NCBI GenBank assembly: GCA_002297045.1
Contig: DBJE01000012.1
Span: forward strand, 1 to 13,678
Direction of reading: 5' to 3'
Length of the DNA: 13,678 nucleotides
From: Caryophanales bacterium UBA784
Lineage (GTDB): Bacteria > Bacillota_I > Bacilli_A > RFN20 > CAG-288
Below the pieces are notes generated by a model. It was not told where the DNA came from. It saw only the letters and a list, made by a program, of their open reading frames with translations, and made no database searches. Every line of letters starts with the position of its first letter. Position 1 is the stretch's first letter. Made by a program: the position numbers and the translations under genes. Shown here piece by piece: positions 1-8,700 of this stretch.

Positions 1-61
1 ACACTTAACTGGTACTATCCTATTACAATTTTTTATGTCTGTTTCCAAAAGGAGTTCCCTA

Positions 62-832
62 ATGAAGAAAATCATTATTGCATCCTCTTCTCTTCTTGCC
101 CTAGTTGTCCTTGTTCTTGGCTGGCTTGCCTTTTGCGGTTACGCCTGGTCTTGGGGCCCCTTTTCCTCCTTGCACCGGGCTAAGGTTTCTAAGCTTGATG
201 GAAATGCGGTCTCTCTTAAGATAGAAAAACGGCAAACTATTCTTTCCGGAAAGAGAATCCTCTATTTAGGTTCTTCTGTCACCTACGGTGCTTCCTCCTT
301 AGGAGAGTCCTTTGTCGAATTCATCGACCTACGTAACGGAACTTCCTCCTATAAGGAGGCAGTGAGCGGAACGACAAGGTCAGGAGATTCTTCGGATAGC
401 TATGTTTCGCGCCTGAAGAAAGTGGATAGAAAGGAAAAATTTGATCTTTTTGTCTGTCAGCTGTCCACCAATGATGCGACAAAGAAAGTAAGCCTTGGGG
501 AAATAAAGGACGGGGGTTACGACATCCACAATGTCACCGGAGCCCTGCAGTTTATTGTTTCCTATGCCAAAGAAGTCTTCCATTGTCCTACCATGGTCTT
601 TTCGAATTCCTATTTTGAAAGCGAACGGTACTCGGCTAGGGTGGAACGGACGAAACAATTATCCAAGAAGAGGGGCTTCTTCTTTATCGATAGGTATTCC
701 GACGGGGAATTCAATTCGATTTCCGATGAACAGCGTAAGCTCTACAGGGCGGATAAGATTCACCCAACCAAGGCGGGCTATTACTATTGGTGGACCCCTT
801 ATAGGGAGAAGGCGAGGATGGATTACCTTTAG
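62..832 (+). CDS. Membrane-anchored SGNH/GDSL-type hydrolase
   Basis: A 256-residue protein with one N-terminal membrane segment (about residues 3-26) and an extracellular SGNH hydrolase domain. The family blocks are visible: block I LGSSVTYG, in place of GDS, with S72 the likely nucleophile; block II VSGTT with G103; block III STND with N137; block V DKIHP with D231 and H234, completing a Ser-Asp-His triad. SGNH enzymes are esterases or lipases, often deacetylating carbohydrates; the substrate cannot be read here. I chose the start at 62 because an AGGAG Shine-Dalgarno lies 7-8 bases ahead of it, whereas the in-frame ATG at 35 has none and would put charged residues before the helix. GSS in place of GDS is a known variation in SGNH proteins. 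It is a single-gene unit ended by a hairpin and may remove acyl groups from glycans cut by neighbouring hydrolases, which is inference. Confidence 0.8.
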   Translation: MKKIIIASSSLLALVVLVLGWLAFCGYAWSWGPFSSLHRAKVSKLDGNAVSLKIEKRQTILSGKRILYLGSSVTYGASSLGESFVEFIDLRNGTSSYKEAVSGTTRSGDSSDSYVSRLKKVDRKEKFDLFVCQLSTNDATKKVSLGEIKDGGYDIHNVTGALQFIVSYAKEVFHCPTMVFSNSYFESERYSARVERTKQLSKKRGFFFIDRYSDGEFNSISDEQRKLYRADKIHPTKAGYYYWWTPYREKARMDYL

Positions 833-858
833 GAGAGAATAAAGGTTTCCCAAGGGAT

Positions 859-880
859 AAGACGGCTTTTTTGCCGTTTT
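859..880 (+). terminator. Rho-independent terminator after the SGNH gene
   Basis: An eight-pair stem, AAGACGGC against GCCGTTTT with one G-T wobble, closes a six-T loop. The descending arm ends in four T but lacks a long T tail, so termination may be partial. It lies 26 bases after the stop codon of the SGNH gene and before the degV-type promoter. Confidence 0.6.
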
Positions 881-915
881 CGGATAAAAGGATTACTTAT
901 CGAGACAATTTTCCA

Positions 916-921
916 TATAAT
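916..921 (+). promoter_or_regulatory. -10 element for the DegV-family gene
   Basis: A perfect TATAAT lies 19 bases ahead of the ATG at 941, with a GAGGAA ribosome site at 929-934 in between. The -35 region is poor: TTACTT at 893-898 with a 17-base spacer matches only weakly. The preceding hairpin terminator makes an independent promoter plausible. Confidence 0.5.
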
Positions 922-940
922 AGGAAGCGAGGAAAAAAGA

Positions 941-1792
941 ATGAAAATTGCAATTTCTGCCGAAAGTACGATTGATCTGCCTAAGGAACAGCTACAGCGT
1001 TTTGATATCCATACCGTCCCCTTTACCTTGGTCAGGGGAGAGGATAGCGTTCTCGACGGGGAAATCTCTCCGGAGGACCTTTTCAAGTTCACGGACAGAA
1101 CCGGTAAGCTTCCTAAGACCAGCGCCGTCAACGAACACCAGTACCGAGAACATTTCAAGAAGCTGAAAGAGGAAGGGTATGATGCAATCATTCATTTTGC
1201 CCTCTCTAGCGGTATTTCCTCTGCCTTCTCTAACGCAAGGAAGGTCAAGGAGGAATTCGATAATGTCTACGTCATTGATACGAAATCCCTCTCTACCGGC
1301 ATTGCCCTTCTAGCCATCCAGGCAAGAAAGCTTGCCGATAAGGGCCTCTCTCCAAAAGAAATCTATGATATCTCTCTAGGCCGGGTGAAAAACGTGCAGG
1401 CTTCCTTCTCTTTGGAAAGTGTGAATTATCTCTATAAGGGAGGGCGTTGTTCAAGGCTTGCAAAACTAGGGGCCAATCTTCTTCATCTCAAGCCGGAAAT
1501 CTATGTCCATACCGATACTGGGAAAAGGTCTGCCGGATCAAAATACCGGGGACCAAGGAGGAAGGTAGTCAGGCAATATGTCGAGGATACCTTGAATAAG
1601 TTCAATCATCCCGATCTCTCCCTTTGCTTTATCACTTATTCCACAGCCCCTGACGATGTTGTAGAGGCAGTAAAGGAACGGCTGAAGAAACGTGGGTTTA
1701 AGGAAATCATCCCTACCCATGCCGGAGGGACGATCTCCTGCCACTGCGGGCCTCACTGCCTTGGCATCCTTTATCTAAACGACGGGGAATAG
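941..1792 (+). CDS. DegV family (FakB-like) fatty-acid-binding protein
   Basis: A 283-residue cytosolic protein of the usual DegV length. Family marks in order: an N-terminal start MKIAISAEST (equivalent to the common 'D S t.dl' opening), PKTSAV with T60-S61 in the acyl-carboxylate pocket, the SSGISS turn (89-94), VIDTKSLSTG (111-120), the VNYLYKGGR block (161-169), and a C-terminal G-T-I-x-x-H-x-G-P signature (263-271). In characterised members (FakB) the protein presents a bound fatty acid to the kinase FakA for phosphorylation and entry into phospholipid synthesis; no fakA is seen nearby. The first acidic residue of the typical 'DS' start is replaced by A-E. The tail carries a dense Cys/His cluster, C267-H268-C269 and H272-C273. 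It appears monocistronic between two terminators and has no visible link to the glycosidase genes. Confidence 0.88.
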   Translation: MKIAISAESTIDLPKEQLQRFDIHTVPFTLVRGEDSVLDGEISPEDLFKFTDRTGKLPKTSAVNEHQYREHFKKLKEEGYDAIIHFALSSGISSAFSNARKVKEEFDNVYVIDTKSLSTGIALLAIQARKLADKGLSPKEIYDISLGRVKNVQASFSLESVNYLYKGGRCSRLAKLGANLLHLKPEIYVHTDTGKRSAGSKYRGPRRKVVRQYVEDTLNKFNHPDLSLCFITYSTAPDDVVEAVKERLKKRGFKEIIPTHAGGTISCHCGPHCLGILYLNDGE

Positions 1793-1815
1793 GATTCCTC
1801 TCTTCCGATGAAAAC

Positions 1816-1851
1816 AAAAATACAGCAGTGCAGTTCTGCCGCTGTATTTTT
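1816..1851. terminator. Bidirectional terminator between degV-type and GH43 genes
   Basis: An eleven-base perfect inverted repeat, AAAAATACAGC and GCTGTATTTTT, encloses a 14-base loop. It has T runs on both strands, so it can end the plus-strand DegV gene (stop at 1792) and the convergent GH43 gene (stop at 1891). Confidence 0.85.
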
Positions 1852-1890
1852 TGAATAGGATTTCCTAAAAGACCTTAGGAGGACAGAAGG

Positions 1891-3387
1891 CTATTTAAGC
1901 TCAAAGCGCAGGATGTCGACCTTTCCTTTTCTTATCCGGAAGTGGATTTCCTCTTTGTCACCTCCGCTAAAAGGAATTTCAATCGGATGAAAGGAAGGAG
2001 AGCAGATTTTCCTTTTCCCTTTCCTTCCTTCTCCGTTGAAGACCTCTAGTTCCCCTTTTCCTCTGGCAAAAAGAACAAGGCGTTTTGTTAAAGAGAGATC
2101 AAAGTAGCGATAACCGACAACAGAGCCTTTCCGCAGTCTTGTAATGAACGCATAATCTTTGCCCGTGGTTAGACAGGGAATTCTCTTTTCCTGAGTATTG
2201 TTCCGATGAGGCATTCTCCCATTTGTGATATAGGTTGCATAAAAGGCTGGATAGACTCCCTTCCCTTTCAGAACTCCCTCATTCAATCCGCAGGAAGTCC
2301 TTTCCACCTGCGGTATATTGCCCTCTTTGTCAAATTTGATTTCCTCGGCACAGGCAACCCGGGAATAGTCGCTTCCATGGGTCTCTTTATGATAGAAGAC
2401 ATAGTATTTTCCGTTTATTTCCTCAATGCAGCCGTGGTTTGTTGCTGTATAGTTGAGGCGGTCTTTTTCCTTTCTTCCCTTATATCCCACGTCTCCGTTA
2501 GAGATAATGACGCCTCCGTAGGAGAAATCTCTGTCCGGATATTTGCTTCTTGCATAACAAAGCTCATGGTTGTTCCTTGAGGAATAGACAAAGTAGTACT
2601 CCCCATTGATTTTCCGGATGGAGGAACCTTCAAAGAATCCGTGTCCGTACCTGAAATGGTCTCCTTTTGGAATGATGGTCCTTTGTGTCTTAAAAGGTCC
2701 GTCTTTCCGATAGCAGTCAATGACTTCTTTCGGCGAAGAAGAGACAGTCAGCCTGTCATTGTCAAGAGTGACGGTGTAGGCACCCCTGATTTTGTCGTTA
2801 TAGGCCTTTATCTGCTTAGGAGAATGCTGGATAAACAGACTTTCGATTTTTCTTCCGATTGGCCGGATGATCTTCGGTAGGGAGGAAAAACAATAGTAGG
2901 TGCCGTAATAAAGACGGATTGTCCCTTCGTCATTGATGACTGCGGGGTCAAAGAGGATGTGGTCAAGGAACAGGGATCCGTCCTTGTTTCGGACATGACC
3001 ATAGAATTCGAACTTCCCATCGGGAGTAGGACAGACAGCGACAGAGATAGGACCATCGTACCTTCCTTTTCCTTTCTCTCCGGCAAGGCAGTAGTAAAGG
3101 TAATACCGCCCATCGTTCCCTTTGACACAGTCAGGAGCGTACCTGTAAGGACGGTCTGTCTTTTCCGAAAGCGGGTCCTGTCTGGCCTGGTAATTGATTC
3201 CTTTGCTTGTCCATTGGGAGAGATTATCTATCGGTGCGGAAAAGACTTCGTATCCTAGCCTGCAATAGGATTTCCCTCCCTCTTTGTCATGTGATCCATA
3301 AAGGTAGACTCGGTCATCAAATACGTGTGCCTCCCCGTCTGGAATATAGACTCTCTCCGGCGTAAACGGATTCCTTGCCTGTGCCAT
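1891..3387 (-). CDS. GH43-type glycoside hydrolase with C-terminal CBM6-like module
   Basis: A 498-residue protein without signal peptide, so probably cytoplasmic and acting on imported oligosaccharides such as arabinosides or xylosides. Residues about 1-355 form the five-bladed propeller expected of GH43: the opening IPDGEAHVFDDRVYLYGSHD gives D17 as candidate base, APD (84-86) lines the pocket, LFDPAVINDEG places D147 as pKa modulator, and FFEGSSIRKINGEYYFVYS gives E253 as candidate acid. Residues about 405-498 resemble the beta-sandwich CBM6-like tail often attached to such enzymes (VGYRYFDL and a closing hydrophobic strand LRFEL). Start chosen at M1: AGGAG lies eight bases upstream (3396-3400). 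It is divergent from the LytTR regulator, with a 204-bp gap. The exact GH43 subfamily and substrate are not readable from sequence alone. Confidence 0.8.
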   Translation of the reverse strand: MAQARNPFTPERVYIPDGEAHVFDDRVYLYGSHDKEGGKSYCRLGYEVFSAPIDNLSQWTSKGINYQARQDPLSEKTDRPYRYAPDCVKGNDGRYYLYYCLAGEKGKGRYDGPISVAVCPTPDGKFEFYGHVRNKDGSLFLDHILFDPAVINDEGTIRLYYGTYYCFSSLPKIIRPIGRKIESLFIQHSPKQIKAYNDKIRGAYTVTLDNDRLTVSSSPKEVIDCYRKDGPFKTQRTIIPKGDHFRYGHGFFEGSSIRKINGEYYFVYSSRNNHELCYARSKYPDRDFSYGGVIISNGDVGYKGRKEKDRLNYTATNHGCIEEINGKYYVFYHKETHGSDYSRVACAEEIKFDKEGNIPQVERTSCGLNEGVLKGKGVYPAFYATYITNGRMPHRNNTQEKRIPCLTTGKDYAFITRLRKGSVVGYRYFDLSLTKRLVLFARGKGELEVFNGEGRKGKRKICSPSFHPIEIPFSGGDKEEIHFRIRKGKVDILRFELK

Positions 3388-3395
3388 ATCGGTTT

Positions 3396-3415
3396 CTCCT
3401 GTTTTTCCTATGATA
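3396..3415 (-). promoter_or_regulatory. -10 box and ribosome site of the GH43 gene
   Basis: Reading the minus strand, a TATCAT box at 3415-3410 is followed by the Shine-Dalgarno AGGAG at 3400-3396 and the ATG at 3387. The -35 area at the expected distance is a T-rich run without a good match, and an 8-bp palindrome GGAATTCC at 3421-3428 lies in the spacer. No cre-like site was found here, unlike at the GH3 and GH2 genes. Confidence 0.45.
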
Positions 3416-3591
3416 GCACAGGAATTCCGGAAGAAAAAAACAGGGAGGGAAATTTTTTTTATTTGGGCAAATGAAAAGGAATAGTCTGACCAAAGAATCC
3501 ATAAGGGAAAACAGGGCAGATGGTTTTTCTCTCTTTTCTTTTTGCTGAGGATTTTCTAAAATAGCAGCAATGTCCGAAGGGATACAGAAGC

Positions 3592-4308
3592 ATGATTCAT
3601 GTTGCCATTGTAGAAAACGATCCTAAGCAGGCTAAGCTCACCGCAGAGAGGTGCCGGAAATACGGTGAGGAAAACGGCCTTTCCTTTTCCGTCACCTCTT
3701 TTGAAAACGGGTACGACTTTCTCGAAGGGGAGATTTCCCGTTTCGATATTATCTTCATGGACATCGATAGGCCAGGGATCAATGGCAGGGAGACTTCCTT
3801 CAAAATCCGGGAAAAAGGAATCAAGGCTTCCCTGATTTTCGTCACCAACCTTCCTCAGTATGCAATCGAAGGATACAAGGTCCAGGCCCTCGACTTTATC
3901 CTGAAACCGATGACCTATGCCGATTTCTCCTTGGCGAGGAAGCGGGCGAGGCAGAATCTGGATGCGGAAAAGGATGAAGTCATCGCCCTTGAAATCCATG
4001 GCCGCTTTGAGAAATTCAAAAACAGTGATGTCCTCTACAGGGAAAGGATCCGACATGATGTCTACCTTCATCTTTCCGGGAAGGACACAATCAGTTTCCG
4101 CTCTTCCCTCCATCAGATTGAACCGATTCTAAATAAGAACGTCTACTTTAAGTGCAACTCGGGCTGCATTGTCAACTTAGGGAAGGTTAAGTCGATGGAC
4201 GGAGACGTCCTTCTAAGGGAAAACGGTGACCGGATTTCCGTCTCCCGGTCCCGGAAGAAAGAGACAAAGAGGAAACTTGGCGAGTATTACTCGACCCATC
4301 GATTATGA
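3592..4308 (+). CDS. LytTR-family response regulator
   Basis: A 238-residue transcription factor of AgrA/LytR type. Receiver domain, residues about 1-122: acidic pocket E8 and D10 (VENDP), phospho-acceptor D57 in FMDIDRPGINGRE, switch residue T85 (FVTN) and K105 before the conserved proline (LKP). LytTR DNA-binding domain, about 135-235, with the typical SGCIVNLGKVKSM core (182-194) and RISVSRSRKKE end. Such regulators bind direct repeats upstream of target promoters once phosphorylated by the partner kinase. The stop codon overlaps the kinase start by four bases (ATGA), showing translational coupling. The ribosome site AAGGG at 3577-3581 is rather distant (10 bases) from the ATG. A TAAAAT box at 3557-3562 may be the -10 element, with no good -35. 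Target genes are unknown; the flanking GH43 and GH3 genes are candidates only by position. Confidence 0.92.
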   Translation: MIHVAIVENDPKQAKLTAERCRKYGEENGLSFSVTSFENGYDFLEGEISRFDIIFMDIDRPGINGRETSFKIREKGIKASLIFVTNLPQYAIEGYKVQALDFILKPMTYADFSLARKRARQNLDAEKDEVIALEIHGRFEKFKNSDVLYRERIRHDVYLHLSGKDTISFRSSLHQIEPILNKNVYFKCNSGCIVNLGKVKSMDGDVLLRENGDRISVSRSRKKETKRKLGEYYSTHRL

Positions 4309-5618
4309 ACGAAGCGGGAATCTTAAAGATTGTCATTACCCTTGGCTATTCCTCTTTTTTCCTGGAAATCTTCTCCGCGAGGAGGATCGTCCTTCTTTTT
4401 GCAAAGAAAAGATCCTACTTCCCTCTCCGGCTAGGCGTATCCCTTCTTGTCTCTGTCCCTTGCTATTTCATTCCTTCTTTTTCCGTCGGCTCTTTTTCCT
4501 ATGGCTACCTAGCCATTCTCTTGATTGTCTTTGCCTGCGGTCTTTTTCTCTACCAGGAAAAGCCAATCCTGATCTTCTATTCCTGCTTTGCCGCCTGGGG
4601 AATCCAGCATATCGCCTGGAATCTTCTTTCGATTTTCTTCAGTCTTATTCCTAACGTCTCAGGGTATACTAAAGGGGAAATCCTATCCTTGTATTATTGC
4701 GGATTTGTCTTTCTCTATGGTCTCTTCTTCCTCTGCTTTTATCTTCCGAAAGTATCCTTCAAGTACAGTAAACAGCATTTTTACTCCTTCTTCTTTGCCG
4801 CCATCAGGCTGCTTGTCACAAGGTTCCTCTCTCAGTCCGTGAAGCAGTGGTACCCCGTTATCCGGGTCTATACCATCCTCGTCTCCTTCCTTTCCCTGCT
4901 GATTAGGATTGCCTATCCCTATCTTTCTTCCCTCGTTGCCAAAGAAAAGACCTTGGCGAGGGAAAAGAAAAGCCTGGAAAAGAGGCTTTCTTTGCAGGCA
5001 AGACAGCAGGAACTAAGCAAGGAAACCATCGATGTCGTCAACAGGAAGTTCCATGACAGGAAAAACCAGCTTCTTTCCTTGGAAAACAGCCCTCTTTCCC
5101 AGTCTAAGGAGATTGCCAAGGAAATCGAAAAGGACATCGATCTCTATAAGGACATAGCCAGAACCGGCAATGAGGCCCTTGACATCATCATCACCCAGAA
5201 GGCGCTGCTCTGTTCTTCGAAGGGCATCCGTTTCACCTATAGGATAGACGGACCTTCCCTTTCCTTTAGGAGCAAGACCGACATTGTCTCCCTCTACGGA
5301 AATATTATCGATAACGCCATTGAGGCTTCCGAAAATGAAACCGGAGAGTTCAGACTGATTAAGCTAAAGACCTACCGGCAGAATGACTTCGTCCTGATCA
5401 GGGAAGAGAACTACTGCCATAAGAAAATCATCTTTTCGCCTCTTGGCCTTCCTCTCTCTTCCAAGAAGGACTCCATCAATCATGGATATGGGACAAAATC
5501 CATCCAGTACATCGTCCAGAACTACCATGGACAAGTGTCAAGGAAACAGGAGAAGGATATCTTCTCCCTATCTATCCTTATCCCTCTATCTAGGGACAAA
5601 GAAGGCAAAACGGACTGA
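4305..5618 (+). CDS. GHKL-type sensor histidine kinase (AgrC-like)
   Basis: A 437-residue membrane kinase. The first about 205 residues hold six or seven hydrophobic helices (roughly 5-28, 41-58, 64-83, 87-110, 128-148, 158-175, 184-205), the usual AgrC-like sensor. A charged coiled-coil linker (about 211-245) leads to the dimerisation helix with the phospho-accepting H250 in FHDRKNQLL. The GHKL ATPase domain follows: N-box NIIDNAIEA (333-341) and glycine box HGYGTKSI (393-400). It overlaps the regulator gene by four bases and should phosphorylate it. AgrC-type sensors often detect peptides, but no AgrB or AgrD-like gene is seen here, so the signal is unknown. No terminator is visible before the GH3 gene 122 bp downstream, so read-through into that gene is possible. 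Confidence 0.9.
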   Translation: MNEAGILKIVITLGYSSFFLEIFSARRIVLLFAKKRSYFPLRLGVSLLVSVPCYFIPSFSVGSFSYGYLAILLIVFACGLFLYQEKPILIFYSCFAAWGIQHIAWNLLSIFFSLIPNVSGYTKGEILSLYYCGFVFLYGLFFLCFYLPKVSFKYSKQHFYSFFFAAIRLLVTRFLSQSVKQWYPVIRVYTILVSFLSLLIRIAYPYLSSLVAKEKTLAREKKSLEKRLSLQARQQELSKETIDVVNRKFHDRKNQLLSLENSPLSQSKEIAKEIEKDIDLYKDIARTGNEALDIIITQKALLCSSKGIRFTYRIDGPSLSFRSKTDIVSLYGNIIDNAIEASENETGEFRLIKLKTYRQNDFVLIREENYCHKKIIFSPLGLPLSSKKDSINHGYGTKSIQYIVQNYHGQVSRKQEKDIFSLSILIPLSRDKEGKTD

Positions 5619-5650
5619 TTGTGTCAGAAAAGAGACAAAAGAAGTCATGG

Positions 5651-5666
5651 AAATAAGCGCTTACAT
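5651..5666. promoter_or_regulatory. cre-like operator upstream of the GH3 gene
   Basis: AAATAAGCGCTTACAT contains the perfect 10-bp palindrome TAAGCGCTTA (5654-5663). Read on the minus strand it begins ATGTAAGCG, which fits the first half of the CcpA cre consensus WTGNAARCGNWWNCAW; the far half (TTAT) fits less well. LacI-family operators share this core, so the binding protein could be CcpA or a local LacI regulator. A related site overlaps the GH2 promoter. No convincing -35/-10 pair could be placed next to it; TAATCT at 5677-5682 is the only -10 candidate. Confidence 0.6.
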
Positions 5667-5697
5667 AAGAAAATAGTAATCTTTTCTCACACCGAAA

Positions 5698-5730
5698 GCC
5701 CTTTCTTCAGCAAGGGCATCGGAAGAAAGG
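5698..5730 (+). promoter_or_regulatory. Alternative leader hairpins covering the GH3 ribosome site
   Basis: Two stems compete for the same bases. Stem A pairs GCCCTT (5698-5703) with AAGGGC (5712-5717). Stem B pairs CCTTTCTTC (5700-5708) with GAAGAAAGG (5722-5730), nine perfect pairs that bury the Shine-Dalgarno GAAAGG used by the ATG at 5741. The two cannot form together because they share 5700-5703. This would allow translation control, but no known riboswitch fold is recognised. Confidence 0.4.
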
Positions 5731-5740
5731 AACAAACAAG

Positions 5741-8700
5741 ATGAATCCTAGACTATTTCGTGGATTGACGGTTGTAAGCGCCTTTTTCCTAGCGGCAAGC
5801 ATTTCGGCAAGCACCCTAAGGGAGAAGTACGCAATTCAGCTCGATCAGACCTTAGGGACTAAGTCAAGCGAGACTCGCTATGAAAAGCTTGATGAGAACG
5901 ATCAGTCCGACCCTTGGAACTTCAAAGGGAAGTTCAAGACGGCAAAGGAAGCCGTCGAAGGCTACAAGGAGTACTCTATCCGTGAGGCTCAGGAAACCTT
6001 TGCCTTATTAAAAAACGAGGGAGAGGCCCTGCCGTTAGCGAAGAATGCCAAGATCACAAGGATGGGACTTCGTTCCTACGCCCCTGTGTATGGTAACTCC
6101 GGCGGCTCGATTCCGGACAAGAACATCATCGACAACGGAAACAAGATCTTCGAAGCCTTCAAGGCGAGAGGATTCGACCTTAATCCGGATAGGTTCTCCG
6201 CTTATGAAAACTACTTCAAGGACAAGGCCTGGGGCGGAAAAGGCTTCGGTGCCACACCGGCCGAATACAGTGACGTCACAGTCACCGATTCCGTTCCCGA
6301 ACTTTCTCTGTCCGAACTTGCGTCCTTAAATCCGGACTTCAACAAGAGCTATGGGGAATACTCCGATGCCGCCGTTGTTGTCATCGGACGCCCTGGCGGA
6401 GAGTCGAAGACCTTTGACGTCGGTGCAAATCCGGAGACCACGACCGGAAACATCAGGGGCCTTTCCGACAAGGAAAAGGAAATCATCAAGGAGGCGGAAG
6501 ACCATTTCGACAAGGTCATCGTCTTAGTTAACTCGACGACTACAAGGGAAATCGAGGAACTCAAGAACGATCCGAAGATTGATTCCATCCTTTGGATTGG
6601 CTATCCGGGTGCCTATGGCTTCCTAGCGGTTGCCGATGTGTTAAACGGAACTGTTTCTCCTAGCGCCTACTTAGGAGATATTTATGCGGCCAATAACAAG
6701 ACCAATCCGGCAAGGCAGTCCTTTGGGAATATCCCATGGGCCAATGCGGATGAATTTGAGTCGGCTGAAAACGTTAACTCTTATCTTGTCGAGGCGGAAG
6801 GAATCTACCAGGGCTACCGCTACTATGAGACCCGTTACAACGACATCGTCAACGGAAGGTTTAATGCCTCTTCGGCAAAGGCGGGAACCTATACGACCTC
6901 TGATTCCAAGGTTGCCACGGTCGACGGAACATGGGAATACGGAAACGAGGTCACCTATCCCTTCGGCTATGGCTTAAGCTATACGAGCTTCGAAGAGACT
7001 CTCGACAAAGTCGAAATCGAAGGCGACAAGAAGTCTGCCCTTGTAACCGTTACGGTTAAGAACACCGGCAAGGTGAACGGCAAGAAGGCAATCCAGCTCT
7101 ATGCCCAGGCTCCCTATACCGACTACGACAAGGCTAACGGAGTGGAAAAATCCGCCATTCAGCTTGTCGACTTTGAAAAGACTAAGGAACTAAAGCCTGG
7201 CGAATCCCAGACCATCACCCTCCATGTCGATAGGCAGAACATTGCCTCCTACGACTACAAGAAAGCCAAGACCTGGATCCTTGACGCCGGAGAGTATTCT
7301 TTCGCCATTGGCGACAACTCTCATGATGCCCTGAACAATATTCTTGCCAAACAGGGGAAGACGACGGCGGATGGCAGGGACTATAACGGAAACAAAGACA
7401 AAGTTTACAATTGGACCTGGACCGAATTCGACTCAGCGACGTTTGCCTATTCCGAGACCGGAAAGGAAATCACGAACCAGTTATCCGAAGGCGACTATTC
7501 GATGGATCTTAATTCCTTTAGGCCGAATACGGTTACCTATAGGTCACGTGCGGATTTCAATGGCACCTTCCCGAAATCCTATGAAGGTCTTTCCGCAACG
7601 GGCCGGCTTAAGGAACTCCTGAAGAACGACTTCATTGCCCTGAAGACCGATGAGGATACTTCCGATGTTAAGTTCGGTGATACCTCTTCCTCCCTGACTC
7701 TTGCCGATTTAAAGGGCGCTGATTTCGACGACCCCCGCTTTGACGAACTGGCCAACAAAGTCTCTGTCGAGGAATTCCTCGACTTTGCCGCCAATGCCTT
7801 CCACAACATCCAGAAGATCGAATCGGTCGGATATGCCGGCAATAAGGCCGATGACGGCCCTGGAGGCAGTGACACCAACTACCTCGATTCCGGTTCTTAT
7901 CAGGGTGTCGCTTTCACCGACACCGATGAAGCCAAGGTTGGCGAAAACAAGTATATCGGAACCCGTACTGCCCCTACTCCGCAGAATCTTGCCTATTCCT
8001 TCAACAAGGAGCTCGCCTATGAAAACGGCGAAATCATTATCGGAGAGACCTCTCTCATCCTTAACCTTCCGATTATCATCGGGCCTGGCGGAAACTTACA
8101 CCGCCATGGATACAACGGACGCGGAGGAGAATACTATTCCGAAGATCCTGTCCTTTCCGGATACATCGGCTCTGCCGTTGTCCAGGGCGCCCAGGAGAAG
8201 GGATGCTTAGTCAATATCAAGCATGCCGCCTTCAACGATCAGGAACGCAATCGTTCCGGTATTGCCGTCTTCAGGAACGAACAGAAGGCACGCGAACTTG
8301 AACTTCGGAACCTCAATGCCAGGTTTACCGCAAAAGGCAAGCCGGCTAGTTTCTATAATGATGAAAGTAAGAAGGATACCTATAAGTTAGGTGCACTTGG
8401 GGTCAGGACTTCCTATAACCGTATCGGTGCAACTGCCTCTAGTGCAAACTATGCTGTCCAGCAGACGATCAGGCGTGATGAATGGGGATTCAAGGGCTAT
8501 TCCGTCACCGACTTCACCGGTGTCTCCCTTAAGGCAGCTCCGAAGGAATCCATCCTTGCCGGAACCTGTGCCTTCTGCGGTTTTGGGAAACCCTCCCTTG
8601 ACTACTGGAATGCCGAGTCTCTCACGAAGGACAAAGCCATGGCAAATGCCATCCACACGAACATCAAGTACATCCTCTATTCTCTTGCCAACTCCAACGC

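Noticed and set aside
35..61. Upstream start for the SGNH gene at 35
   Set aside because: No ribosome site precedes it, and the AGGAG at about 50-54 fits the ATG at 62, where the basic-hydrophobic signal begins naturally.
3421..3428. GGAATTCC palindrome upstream of the GH43 gene
   Set aside because: Eight bases is short, it has no second copy at other promoters here, and chance is a sufficient explanation.
4226..4842. Plus-strand frames inside the kinase gene rich in Ser, Pro and Leu
   Set aside because: They are alternate-frame readings of the well-supported kinase, produced by TTCC/TCTT-rich codon use.
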